DNA from: Eriocheir sinensis
Taxonomy: Eukaryota > Arthropoda > Malacostraca > Decapoda > Varunidae
Assembly (NCBI RefSeq): GCF_024679095.1
Contig: NC_066512.1
Span: forward strand, 18,258,473-18,322,472
DNA length: 64,000 bases
Direction of reading: 5' to 3'
The notes under the pieces are model-generated. The model did not search any database, was not told where the DNA came from, and was given only the letters and a program-made list of their open reading frames with translations. The translations under genes and the position numbers were made by a program. Shown here piece by piece: positions 39,751 through 51,574 of this stretch (position 1 is its first letter; each line of letters begins with the position of its first letter).

Positions 39751-41402
39751 CCCAGTCACACTGGCTCTACGACCTACTGCCGCCCTCCAGCAACCTGCAG
39801 GTCGCGGGAGGTCTCACATGGTCGACGATTGGTCGTGCGTGCGATCGTCATGTGTCTCCGTCTGCCTTGCGACCGATGGAGGTTTTAGGTCATGCTCTAA
39901 AACCTCCAGCCGACCTCTCAGGTCGCTGCCGGTCGTAAAAAGGTTGCCGTACGGTGGCCAAATGGACTGCGTCTGGACGGCAAGCGGACTGCCACCATTA
40001 ACTGTTGAACGGCGACCGGATGGCAAGCGGACGCCGTCTGGTTGCCGTCAGATAGTAGGAGGTCGCTGATGGTCGGCGTCCACTTTTTATCTGTCATTGG
40101 CCGTGGTCGACGTCCGGCCTTCCACCACACGGCGAGTTGTGCGGCGACCGGTGGTAGATCAAATCACCCTTGCCAGGAAATGAGGTACATTCGTGAGAAG
40201 TGACGTCCCACGCCCCTCAGCCCGCCCAAGCTCCGTCTCAACTCAACCTGCTCCACAGGTCAACCACACGGCCAGATGTGTATGGGTCACCTCTGCCTAA
40301 CCAAAATAAATTACTGCAGGACATGATGTGCACAGCAGTAACAATGAGAGTCTGTAGAGCTAATGGCTTTTATCCATATCAAAAATAACTTAATTTCATC
40401 TTCTGCTCTGCCCAGGGTGATGGAAATGCTTTAGAACGAATATAATGTTGCAAACATACCAACAACAGGTTAAACCAAGATTGCTTTGAGCATTTTTTGC
40501 ATGTCTGCGGCACATAGGGGGCGGGGGGGGGGGGGGGTCACAAATATCCGTCTGTTGCTGCAGTGAAGCACAGAATACTTTCATTACCTTTATAGGTAAC
40601 TATTTTTTTTTTCAAATAATTTACAGAAATAAGAATGAGAAATGTGTAATATAACTGGGTGAAAATATTATATACTGTAACACGTCAGCAGCAAATCGTT
40701 AAGGGAGGTCGCCGTCCTCATTGCGACAGGACGCGTACTGGTCTTTGCCTGTCGCTCACCGGTCGGCGTATGGTGGGCGTCTTGGCCTGACTCCAGGTGT
40801 GAGGTCAAGGTGTGAATCTCACCATGGTCGCCGTCCGGCCACCCACTGGACGGACACTAAACGACCACCGGTAGCCGTTCGGTAGCACGACTACTTTGCC
40901 ACCTATGTGGTCGGGGAGCGGTGGGTGTGCATCGCAGCATTTTGAGGTCGCAGGTGGTCTGTTATAGTAGGATATCAATGTATTATCAATGTATTATTAT
41001 TATTATTATTATTTATTATTATTATTAATATCACCACGAATTAGGCATACAATTGTCAATGGAAAAAACCCACGACAGATAGATCACGCCACCTTATAGG
41101 AATGTCGTCCGTCAGTGTTTACCGTCTCAGTTTGTATACGAAGCATTTCATCAAGCTTAAAGGTCACCTTGACATACGTGACCAATTGTAACTTCATTAT
41201 TTTCCAATCTATAACTCGTCACTCCTTCACGAGAGTCCGACTGACACACAACGGCAGTCGCTCTCGCTCCGACGCTCCTTGTACATATAAGCTAAGAATA
41301 TATTCGCCTTAAGGAAGCTGAAGTCTTAATCAACACCCTTTAAACGCCCCCCGGTACACCGTTACAGGTCGTTAGCAGGTCGTAAAGTCAGTGTGACTGT
41401 AG
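39751..41402. mobile_element. Non-autonomous TIR DNA element (hAT-like?) with subterminal GGTCG motifs
   Basis: The ends are inverted repeats: CAGTCACACTGG...TACGACC at the left, GGTCGTAAAGTCAGTGTGACTG at the right. Flanks show an imperfect 8-bp match (GGTAAAGG / GCTTAAGG), compatible with a hAT-type duplication. The outer few hundred bases at both ends are filled with GGTCG/CGACC words in both orientations, like subterminal transposase-binding repeats. The AT-richer core has no long frame. It sits inside the linker of the CR1 LINE. Confidence 0.72.
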
Positions 41403-42216
41403 CTTAAGGGATATGCTGTCTCTGACCCTCTGCTATTACCCTAACTATATTACTATAGGTCAGCTCTACTTGGTTCCCCTGTCCTCCAGGTTCCTGCTCT
41501 GAGAAATGGCCCTCATCTAGCCCCAAGGTTTTCCAAATTGCCTCCTCAAGGTGTCTTCTAAGCCCCTCGTAATCGGCTCATCTTAAGTCTGGCACCAACA
41601 CAGTGCTGAGCTCTTGGGTCACCGCCCAGTCTAAGTTAAACCTAATCTCCTTGTGATCACTACCACCTAGCTTTCCCCCAACGTTTAGCTCATTGATCAT
41701 ATTCTCGTTGTTAGTTAAGACCAAGTCCAAAATGTTGTTACCTCTGGTCGGCTCAGTTACTGTCTGCTTGAGAAAATTATCCTGTACTACTTTCAAAAAT
41801 TACTCAAACTCTAGATTTCCCACCATGCCTTCCCAGTCTATATTCCTATAGTTGAAGTCCCCCATGATGCAGACATTTTTGTTTCTGTATGCCCTGCCAA
41901 CCTCTTGTAGTAATATGTCTGTGTCCTGCCTGCCTATACTCTGTTCAGAGCATGAAGTCAGTTCAGGGTGGGGCTGGGATGGTGGTTTACCTCTAGCCAT
42001 GCTGCCAAATCAACCTTCGTACATGCGTCTCTCTCTTTTATTTCCCATCCACGTGCTATTTGAAAGTTATATTTTATATATTTTATATATAGTAAAGGAA
42101 GCTACATAGTACAATGAGTGTCGATGTTTAGGATTATAACAACGATTTGTATAAATTCTATGACATGTGGCAGGGATTTTTTCCCATGTTGCCATGTTGT
42201 GGTGGTGGTGGTGGTA

Positions 42217-42349
42217 TAGTCTGTTCGGAGCATGAAGTCGGTTCAAGGTGTGGCAGATTCCAGAATTCCCATGAGTGCAGCGCTGCCAGTTCGACCGCCA
42301 ATTATCAGATTAGCACTCTCTCCCGGCCTACCCACCCACAACCCACCTG

Positions 42350-42428
<79 letters not shown>

Positions 42429-42757
42429 ACACGGGGGAGGGACCTAGGGGGACACACCGACCACCACCACCACCACCACCACCACTACCAACACCACAAC
42501 GTGGCAACATGGGAAAAAATCGCTGCCACATGTCATAGAATTTATACAAATCCTTGTTATAATCCTAAACATCGACACTCATTGTACTATGTAGCTTCCT
42601 TTACTATATACAGAATATATAAAATATCGCTTTCAAATAGCACATGGATGGGAAATATGAGAGAGACGCATGTACGAAGGCTGATTTGGCAGCATGGGTA
42701 GAGGTAAACGACGATACCAGCTCCACCCTGAACCGACTTCTTGCTATGAACAGACTA
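42217..42757. mobile_element. MITE with TA target duplication, inner copy (541 bp)
   Basis: Terminal inverted repeats start TAGTCTGTTC and run about 36 bp (through GAAGTCGGTTCA). The target TA lies at 42215-42216 and 42758-42759. It contains a (CT)n array (42353-42427) and a short (CAC)n tract. It inserted into the (GGT)n tract of the outer copy, in reverse orientation, so the region reads as a large composite inverted repeat. Confidence 0.88.
42353..42427. repeat. (CT)n microsatellite inside the MITE
   Basis: About 37 uninterrupted CT repeats. The matching position of the outer copy has a short GTAG-rich stretch instead, so the array expanded after the copies diverged. Confidence 0.9.
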
Positions 42758-43125
42758 TAGTGGTGATGGTGGTCGGCGTGTCCCCTTAGGTCCCTCCCCC
42801 GGGTCGTAGGGTAGGTAGGTAGGGAGACAATGCTAATCTGATAATTGGCAGTCGAACTGGCAGAGCCGCACTCATGGGAATTCCCGAATCTGCCACACCT
42901 TGAACCGACTTCATGCTACGAACATACTATAGGTTGGGTGGCCTGTATAGAACCCCTAGAGTCAGTTTCTCTTTCTCTCTGTGGACGTCCACCCAAACTG
43001 ACTCGGAGTCGCCGTTTGTTTGAATAGAATTGTTAGCGGTATATTTAAGTGTGTCTTTAACATAGAGAGCCACCCCCCCTCTCCTTGTTGTGATTAGTGG
43101 GATCAGACCTCTAGTTATTACATAT

Positions 43126-43716
43126 CAAAAACACATTAATATTATGAACGATGACGTCATTTGTAGTTTTAGAGACACATTGAAATGAAGGTTATTGTGG
43201 AACTTTTTTCATTGTCATTAATGCATATTTATCAAATAGGTAATGCATGTGAGGAACCAATTAGAGCAATTAGAGTAAGGTAAGTGCACCTTTATAATTA
43301 TATACTCAGCACTTGCCCTAAACTAGGTCTCTGCACAGCAGTGCTACGAGCTGGCAATTTAATGCTACTGCGACAATTATTGAAGTTGACACGTCTTCTC
43401 TTGGTTGCAAAACTTCCGTAAGCAGTGTACAGCGGATTCAGTTTATGAATAATTCGAAACAGTTTTCATGCTTTTAAATAGTAGTTTGGTTGGGTAGCTA
43501 TTACAGACAGAAGATATATGATGTATATTAAGGTTGTCAAACTTCATGATCAAAGTTTTCCACGGTTTACCTTACCTCCATGGTTGACTTTACTTACACG
43601 ATTTCCAGGGTTACTTCATCCCCTTCTATGATATTGATGGGCCACAGTTACTTTGGCTGTGCATCAGTAAGCATATCCATGAATTATATGATCTGCACTC
43701 CTATAAAGCATTTAGA
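43126..43716. other. Spacer between the CR1 LINE and Reeler unit A
   Basis: AT-rich; nothing recognised. Confidence 0.4.
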
Positions 43717-43797
43717 GTATAAAGGATTTAATAATTGATGGACCATTTGCATCTACTTTGAACATGTAAATAAAATAATAATATTTCGGTGCTAAAA

Positions 43798-43803
43798 TTT
43801 ATT
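43798..43803 (-). terminator. Polyadenylation signal of Reeler copy A
   Basis: AATAAA on the minus strand, 165 nt past the stop codon. The same hexamer in the same local context is kept in copy B (56269-56264), which supports function. Confidence 0.6.
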
Positions 43804-43967
43804 AAAAACACCTACTGGCATATAAATTATCCTGCCACAATTACAGCGATGAATGCCTTTACATAAAACCTGTACGCGTGGACAATAAAAGTTTGCAAAG
43901 CGTGTGGCTCCTCTCAAGTGTCTCGGGTATAGAGTTCGAGAGACGCCACCCTCTCGACCGCCTCCGC

Positions 43968-44538
43968 TTACTGCTCGTAGATAAGGGTCACGTAGGTGTT
44001 GATGTCAGGCACGACCGTGGCTCTGTAGGGGCAATGGAGGGTCAGGGTATATGTGCACGACGAGTTGACGGAAAAAGTGAGAGTAGAAAAATAACACTGA
44101 AATAGCACCAACTCACCGTCAAAAGTATGGTGTCCTATAGTCTGTGAAGTTAACTGCTGATAGGATGATGATGATAATAATGATAATACGATGCAGATTA
44201 ATGAGGATGGGGATGATGAGTGAGGAGGAGGAAAATAAGACAAAGGGAAACAGGAGAATGAGTAACAAAAATAGAGAATAAAGAAGGAATAAAGGAGGAG
44301 GAAAATCGAGAGTATGAGGATTAGGTGAAGAGGAATGAAGGAAGGCAAGGAGGCGAAAATAGAGGATATGGAGCTATTGCCAAAAGGTCAGTCATTCATA
44401 AGTATTAAGAGACGGTCCGCTCTTTGTACTCACTGGAGGACGTAGTTGCCGTTGTTCCTGTCCAACCAGAACAGGGTGACGGAGGACTTGTCCGTGGCGC
44501 TGGCGTGGGTGACGGCGACGTCCTGACGAAACAAGGTA

Positions 44539-44601
<63 letters not shown>

Positions 44602-47144
44602 CATTACTACTACTATTATAAATATAGAATAATGATAATCACAGCAGCACTTACTTTCTCGCTGGCACAGTGCATGACTTGGAATTCAGAAGCATTAGCG
44701 TCCGCGATGAACTCTCCTAAGTTCTTTGCATTGGTAGTCGTTGCCCTCACCGTGTAACCCTTGAAGACGGGGCCGCTCAGGGTCACTGTGGAAGGGAGGC
44801 AGTGTGTGGTAACGGTGGTAACAGTTACGGCAACAGCCACATCTACAGCTACGGCAATAACCAAAGCTGTTTGTTATATATTATAGCTGTAGGCTAAATA
44901 ACCTGATCATAAGCCACCACTAACGTCAGTTTTCACTAACTGAGGAGTAAAAGAGAAATCGCTGCGTATAAAAGGTTCATAAAGCTAAGCTGAAAGTTGG
45001 TCTTTGATAAATTACATCCTTGTTAGTTATGAGAATAAGCGACTGAAAATTATTTTATTATAACTAGATTTCATTGGAACACATATGCAGTTTTACTGTA
45101 GCTTGTAAATCATTATAATCAGCCGTCCTAAATGCACATCACTGACCGAAGAAATTTTCTCATGAGGCACAATTAACCAATGTAAAGTATTTTATTTGCA
45201 TGCACCTCTTTGCAGTATTCATATTATAATAGTGTCAGTATTAACATGATGTTATTTTTAGGCCACTACCCACAAAAGTGACCCACCTTTGAAAAGGCCG
45301 GGACTGCCCACCACTGGCTCTGAAGTAAGGGTGTACTCGTTGGTGTTGTTGACGCCTGTCGCAGCGAAATTATCGATGTGGTAGGTGGGCTCCATCAAGG
45401 GGTCATTGCACACAGAGGTCGGGGCACCTGACGAGCGGGCTGAGCACCCTCCCACCAGGAGGGCCGTCACCCCACACACGAGAAGGATTCTGTAAAGGTC
45501 AAGAGAGAAATACGTGAGAGCTACTCAAGAGTCGGTTTTCAAAACAGACGTTACCCCTGAGGTGTCCAATGCCGGTTTTGTCATGGAACGCAGAGTCACA
45601 ATGACATGAATGGGTACCAAGCAACAAAGGACTCAGTTTGACAGCTCAACGGCAGCAACGTCACCGAGAAAAGCCTGGATGGAAAAAAAAAAGTACTACT
45701 ACGATGACCAGCTGGACACGCATTGATGTGCACTGCATAGTTCCGTTAACTAATACCAATCGTTCTTTGCACAAAGATTTTCGGAGTGAAGCAATGTACT
45801 GACATGTGAGGCAACGGAATACTTGCGGTTGTGTTGCTCAGCGAGTGAAGGGAAAGGGAGACCATGATGCTGCCGGAGAGAGAGAGAGAGACTGACTGAC
45901 TCGGTTGAATTACAAGAGTAATGCTGTCGAACCACTCACGACCTGGAAACAATTCATCAGGGGGGTTGGTGTCGTAAAGCTGTGCAAGTGCCAAGTACCC
46001 GGCGGAGGGTATCAATGGGGAAAAAAAGTCCTTGGGGAAAAGACATTACTTCCCACAGTCCCTCCCTCCTGTGCTGCTAAGCGTTAGGGTTTCTATGTAA
46101 CCTTCGGGAGGGGACCGCCTCTCACTTTCGTCCTAAATTATGCTGCCGCGCTCGGTTCAGGTTTTCACGACTCTCCGAAATGATCGGGCAGATGTTTTAT
46201 GTACTCCTGAGTGGTTACATATAACGTATTCTTTGCAATAGTTATTTTCACTTCATAATCACACCAGATCTTTATAGTCATACATGAAATGCAGGCTACA
46301 ATGGTTATATCGCTGCTCAAAAGTTTATGATTATCGATTCTACACTATGCCTCACTTTAACAATAACTTATGCACGTCACGCCAGGGATACGCAGCTTTT
46401 CATGAAACTTTGGCTGGATGGCTGTGTGACGCGTGGCTTGCATGCTCCTGAAGCAGGACAGTATAGCTTCGACTGTCGTCTGTACTTCCGATCCGCTATG
46501 ATCATGTTCGTGTTAACAACTGACTCCGATCCCAACCTGCATCCATTGTCCAGCAAAAATTTAGCTAAAATGGTACCCTGACACACCCATCCTTTTCAAC
46601 CACGTTCCCACATTAATCGGAGTGCATGTGTGGGTGTGGGTGTGGGTGGGTGGGTGGGGGGGGGGGGGAAGGAATCTACGATGGAAAAATCAATTAAACT
46701 CCTTTACAACACCAGTTTGCATCCTAAAGCAGCTCAGCTCACCCTTTACATGTAATTTATAACAACCTGCCACACTTGCTCACGAGTCCAATGTCAAAAG
46801 TGTTTGATGAGGATACCGGCAGTCAGCAGCAGGTTAACATGCCCTCCACCCTCGATGTTAATCATTAGCTACTTGCGAGACAAAGACCTCCCGATGGTGC
46901 GAGACAAAGACTTCCTGGTGGTGGTTCGCTTCATATTGGGGGTTTGGGGATTTCCAGAGGAGTCGTGGCGGTACTGAAACTTTACCTCGAGCTTTTTATG
47001 TATAACGAGACAAACTGATAATTCCTCACTGCATTGCGACTCTGTTTTCTACTTCCCGTACAGTTAAGTACCTACAGCGTCACAGTGATCGGTTCTCACA
47101 GCAGCGTGCTCGACGTGTTCAACTCTCCACACTCACCTGTTCAT
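43968..47144 (-). CDS. Secreted Reeler-domain protein (insect defense protein/Hdd11-like), copy A, complete
   Basis: Five coding exons on the minus strand: 47144-47137 (ATGAACAG), 45489-45287, 44785-44655, 44522-44434 and 44022-43968 (stop TAA). Lengths 8+203+131+89+55 nt give 161 aa, with consistent phases and GT/AG borders. Residues 1-20 form a signal peptide (hydrophobic core LLVCGVTALLV, likely cut after GCSA). The rest is one Reeler domain: EYTLTSEP (54-61), VTLSGPVFKGYTVRA (71-85), VTHA (118-121), K126, TLFWL (130-134), GNYVLQATVV (139-148). C30 and C110 fit the usual Reeler disulfide. NNT (50-52) and NAS (101-103) are possible N-glycosylation sites. Single-Reeler secreted proteins of insects (Hdd11, noduler) are induced on infection and bind microbial surfaces; that role here is inference from the family. 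Introns are 1647, 501, 132 and 411 bp. The paralogue at 56407-60142 is ~73% identical by hand alignment. Confidence 0.92.
44544..44599 (+). repeat. (GA)n microsatellite at the exon 4 acceptor of Reeler copy A
   Basis: About 28 GA repeats on the plus strand; in the sense of the gene this is a (CT)n tract starting about 20 nt upstream of the exon 4 splice acceptor. Copy B has the same array at the same place (59134-59196), so it predates the duplication. Confidence 0.9.
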
Positions 47145-47183
47145 GGTTGATCGTTGAGGCACAGAAAACGGACAACTAGCACT

Positions 47184-47210
47184 GTAAAGGTGGTCGCGTT
47201 CGTATATATA
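47184..47210 (-). promoter_or_regulatory. TATA box and initiator of Reeler copy A
   Basis: Minus-strand TATATATA at 47210-47203 is followed about 26 nt later by TTTACAGTG, which resembles the arthropod initiator TCAGT, near 47184. The start codon at 47144 would leave a 5' leader of about 40 nt. The spacing suits a focused, inducible-type promoter. Confidence 0.65.
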
Positions 47211-47912
47211 CACCCACCCTTCATCTTCAGTTACCGATCATCAAATTTTAAATGTCTAAAGCCTTTTTCATATTAAGTAACTTTTCAGCTTATTGATATT
47301 TTGCGTTCGACGTACACGCGTTTGCAATTTGCATAATTGCCTGTGTTATTTTTTGCGGGAAGATTTTTAAACCCCGCGCCATCGTAGGCAACTGTTCAGC
47401 AGGCATTGCGCCACACCGATGTCTTGCTGGAGTGGTGGAGGGTTGCCATGCTGCCGTCATTTTCTCTCAGCACAGAAAAACAAGATTCATGCTGCGTCGG
47501 ACAGGACCGGCGGCGTCGGGTGGAGGCTAGTGACCCACCAGGTGAGAGGCATGGCGAGGCTCCAGGTAAATCAACAAAGACACCTGTCATGTGAGGTGAA
47601 AGGGAAACACAGACACCTCCACATGGCAGATAACATAATATCACCTGGCGTAGCGTGGCACGTGACCATAGATCGGAAGAAGACCTTTGCTTAATCGCCA
47701 GCCCAGCTTATTCAAGGAGCGGGCTCTCCCTTCCGCGTTGTACCCAGCAGTATCATTCCTGGCCTTCGCGCCTCACATTATAACGGCAGCACGCTAGTAC
47801 GGTATATACACCTCCTACCTACCCACCTATAATAGTCATGAAAACCGACACTTTCCGTTACCACCAAGAGTAGCAGCAGTGGTGGTATTATAATTATTAT
47901 TATTATTATTAT

Positions 47913-47970
<58 letters not shown>

Positions 47971-48019
47971 TAAGTAATGACTAATAAAGTAGTAATAGTA
48001 GGAAAAATTGTAGTGATAA

Positions 48020-48093
<74 letters not shown>

Positions 48094-48138
48094 GAAAGTC
48101 AAATGGTTTGTCTATTTCGTATCAGTATCACCTCGTCC

Positions 48139-48183
<45 letters not shown>

Positions 48184-49142
48184 ATCCTGTCACGTGACCC
48201 ACCCGTTGTATTTGGTGCTCAGATACAACCAGTTGCCACCGGTCAGGCCTCATCGAAGCAGACTTTTATACACTTCTGCGCAGTAGCTGCCGCGCCTTTT
48301 CCGCTCAACTTTTAGGATAGTAGGAAACAACTGAACCGTAACAAAGGGTAACTGTGTCACCATTCCGACTTACCATTTCCTATCACGTGGTGCTCTGGTG
48401 CTTTGTGTGTATGTGTGTGTGTGTGTGTGTGTGTAATAAACTGACGAGGCAATGCGGATACGAAACACACGAACCACTCGACTTTCAAATACCACTTTAA
48501 TTGAGTAGTTACACTTGCAGGTTATCAAACTAAGGAATTGGCTTTATAAAGAAGACACTGGACGATAACTCATTGAAAATGCTTATTCTAAAGTAATAAA
48601 TCTCTTAAAACAAATGTAATTCATTGTACTATAATCTACTATAATACCATCTGAAGATACTACAAAATATACTTAACGTAACAAGACTAATAAAATGTGT
48701 TTTTCCTCTGAACAACTTAACACTAATACTCATTGAACTCGGCGGTCACCCATAAAGGACAAAAACGTGTTCGGTGTATAGTGGAAACAGAAAGAACAGT
48801 TAGAACACCACCAAGTCCTAAGGCCGAGGCGAAGCAATGGGAGCTGGTGAAGAGGTCTGGGTAACGAGAGGGAAGCGGGAGGCGAGAGGGCTTGAAACAA
48901 TAATAAGAATAAAACAAGTAGGATGTGCTACACCCCTAAAAAAAAAAAAAAAGTGACCAAATGCCCTTGCGAGCTGTAAAAAAAGTTAGTTTCAGGAAAG
49001 AAAAAAAAAAGTTTGAAGGTAAGCGAGAATGGCATGGTAATAATTTATGTACATGACCAATGGAGCTAAAAAAAATAAATAAATAAATAAAAAAAAATAA
49101 TGACGTAGTACGAATATTGATGTCGAGGATAACAATGATGGA

Positions 49143-49202
<60 letters not shown>

Positions 49203-49345
49203 GATAAAAATTCCAGTGGCGATAATTGAAAAGGTCCTAAGTATCGCGCAACAGAGAAAACGATAATTAAAAGATATTCTAGCGATAAAAGTATCTATCT
49301 ATTTTAGTTTGCATGCGGCAATTCTGGTGATGAATGTAGTAGCAC

Positions 49346-49398
<53 letters not shown>

Positions 49399-49751
49399 AT
49401 AGAGAACAAGTTGGAGGCGGTCGGGAAACAAAACCAAGAATAAGCCAGCAGTCTCCGTATTAAATAAATGGAAAGGATGTAGAAATGTATATATACGTAG
49501 ATGGATGGATGTTGTGTTGTTGTTGCTGGTGGTGGTGGTGCTGTGATACTGCGCGGGGCCGGTAAAACTTGGATTCTTGGAACCAACTCCCCCAGGTACA
49601 AAGAGGAGGAGGAGGAGGAGGAGGAGGAAAAGGTTACGTGAAGGTGAAGTTGAGAAAAAAAAAAATGATCGGGAAGAAATATGAATTGGTAGTAACATAC
49701 AAGAGATGGAAACGACTGGCACCAAAAGGAAAGTATTATTCTAGGAGAAAG

Positions 49752-49792
<41 letters not shown>

Positions 49793-51527
49793 GTGCAGTA
49801 ATGGACAGGAAAAAGGCCTTGTGTTAGGTAAGGGAGAGAGAGCGGAGGCCAGAGGAGGGGCGCCAGGGAGAGGTGACTGGGTAATTATACTGGTGAACCT
49901 AACCAACGCGATATTTTGTTTTCTTCTTCGCCGTGATTCGTTTTATTGCGCATCTGGGTGAGGATGGATGTACCAGGATGATGGATGGATGCATTAACAT
50001 CTACATAGTGAAAGATAAAAAAAAAAAAAATTTGGTGTTTGACTTTTTTACAGCCTTCATTTCAGCTGGATATTAATTCGTATATTCTAACTGTAATCGC
50101 TGTTTTGATATTAGTATTAGCAGGAAGTTGTAGTAGTAGCACCGCGGCCACATCCACCTTAAAAGCAAGCAGGTGACGGATGTATCAGGGGATGAGCACA
50201 CAAAAAAACAAGACAAAACAAGCTCAGCTGAAGCGTTTCTCCATCAACCACTCAAGCAGGAAGTGAAAGGAAGAGGAGGCGGGGTTATCTGCTTGAAGCC
50301 CTTCACAAGCTGGCAACGCGGTTTAATTCCCGCGCGGCAATGATTTACCAGCCGGGTGTACTGCCAACCCGCGCGGCGCCATGCAGACGGGAGGGTTTTT
50401 CCCGAGCGGCAGTCGTGGTTATTTTTTTTTATTTTTTTTTTATTTTTTACGTCTTCACCTGTAGTGCTGGTAGGCTTTCTTCAGAGGCCTGGTGGTCGAC
50501 CTAAGCCCGTCATGGCGCAGGAAATTTTTATAGTGGCGCTATTTTATGCTTGCTCACAAGTTCTTCAAATGGCATGCGAAAATTGTTCGACAACTTTTCT
50601 TTATCAGCTTTCAGGTCAGTGTGTAATGTGAAGAATGGTCCTTGAAGGCCTAGAGCTGTTTATTGGGTGGGTCCATCATATATGTAATCTCTTCTTTATT
50701 AACACCTTGTTCACTATATACACATATATCACTCCTCTTTACATCCTCCATCTCGAGCAAACACCGACAAACTGACAACTATTCTTTGCACTGCTGCAGA
50801 CGAACCGAGGGAAAAAAACGTTCGTGTGAAGACGTAACTAACACTCACCCGCGCGGCCATACTACCGCGCGGGAAAAAAAAATAAAAAAAAATTCATGCG
50901 AATGCTCACCCTCTGCGGCCCCACCGGCGGCTGAGGAGTGTCTCTAAAACGAAAGGTTGAGCAGAGGCTGAACACACCGCAGCGCCCACAAACAGTCATG
51001 GTGGCTTTCACCGGGAGGATACGGAACAGGAAATGAGCCAATGCTGATCCAGAGGCTGTCGGGCTTTCCGGGATATTTTTTTTGGCAGTTTTGCTTCATA
51101 ATTTCTTTTGTATACTATTCAAATGGCCGTGTGAGCCAGTGCTTTCTTAAATTGCAAGGTTACACTGTTATTCCCCCAAACGAGGATGAAGTTTCCTGCA
51201 CTTTCTGTTTTCCTCGTCCGCGCCAACGTTGCCAGATTGTCGTACTCAGCCTCCTCTGTTTGCCGATTTCCAACCCAAAAACTGCCTCCTAGACCCCAAT
51301 AACTGCCTTCATGTACAGTTATCATTAAAATGGTTAATTATTGGTGTTTTGGGGCAATAGCTATGGCTCAGAAACCGGTAAATACGAGGCTCTGAGTATG
51401 ATAACGTGGCATTCCTGCTTCCGCCCAGTTTTATATCTCATCGGGAAATGCTTCCTGCTTCAAGAGTTATTATTGATTTTCCAGAATTTGAAGTGTACGT
51501 GCGTGCGTGCCTCCTTGACTGAAAATA

Positions 51528-51563
<36 letters not shown>

Positions 51564-51574
51564 GTACGTTATAG
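47211..51574. other. Upstream intergenic DNA of Reeler copy A
   Basis: Microsatellites: AAT at 47886-47971, CT at 48024-48090, AC at 48146-48183, AAT at 49146-49200, GCA/AGT at 49346-49399, GA at 49757-49790 and 51531-51560. A SINE tail lies at 50421-50556. CCGCGCGG words recur near 50330-50380 and 50850-50870. No gene is recognised; a splice-like CACCAG|GTGAGA at 47541 is isolated. Confidence 0.45.
50421..50556 (-). mobile_element. SINE family 1, 3'-end fragment
   Basis: Poly(T), then TACGTC...CCTGTAGTGCTGGTAGGC, GTCATGGCGCAGG and TATAGTGGCGCTATTTTATG, matching the SINE tail. The tRNA-like head is missing. Confidence 0.7.

Larger units (their letters stand above)
41937..42929. mobile_element. 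MITE with TA target duplication, outer copy (interrupted)
   Basis: Begins TACTCTGTTCAGAGC and ends in the complementary GAACATACTA, flanked by TA on each side within the CR1 endonuclease. The two halves (41937-42216 and 42758-42929) are separated by a second copy of the same element in opposite orientation. The Tc1/mariner-like TA duplication suggests that superfamily; no transposase is encoded. Confidence 0.85.
37141..43125 (-). mobile_element. CR1-like non-LTR retrotransposon, split by three insertions
   Basis: One minus-strand LINE can be followed in order: endonuclease first part (43125-42932), endonuclease rest plus linker (41934-41404), linker (39744-39376), then reverse transcriptase and 3' end (38775-37141). 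Interruptions are a nested MITE (41937-42929), a TIR element (39751-41402) and a 5'-truncated CR1 (38776-39375). Protein sequence resumes across each gap. The 3' end carries short tandem copies of an ATTCTTATG-like word, as CR1-clade LINEs do. Stops and frameshifts make it inactive, and it is 5'-truncated near 43125. Confidence 0.88.
41404..43125 (-). pseudogene. CR1-like endonuclease domain interrupted by a MITE
   Basis: In 43125-42932 the frame reads RRGGVALYVKDTLKY ... GVLYRPPNL, a typical apurinic-type endonuclease stretch. After the MITE it resumes in 41934-41578 with RQDTDILLQEVGRAYRN, IMGDFNY.NIDWEG, NNILDLVLTN and GGSDHKEIRF. Removing the MITE and one TA copy rejoins PNL to GRQDTD in frame, so the domain was intact when it was hit. 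Confidence 0.88.
43717..46780. repeat. Tandem segmental duplication, unit A
   Basis: Left edge near 43717 (GTATAAAGGATT...TTGATGG), where homology with 53821 onward begins. Homology continues through the 3' UTR, all introns and exons, and intron 1 up to at least 46776, where the partner runs off the window at 64000. Introns align over long stretches, so this is duplication of a genomic segment, not retrocopying. Confidence 0.9.

Noticed and set aside
39814..40130. Short overlapping frames in GC-rich DNA
   Set aside because: They fall in the subterminal GGTCG region of the TIR element, where motif repetition explains the open frames.
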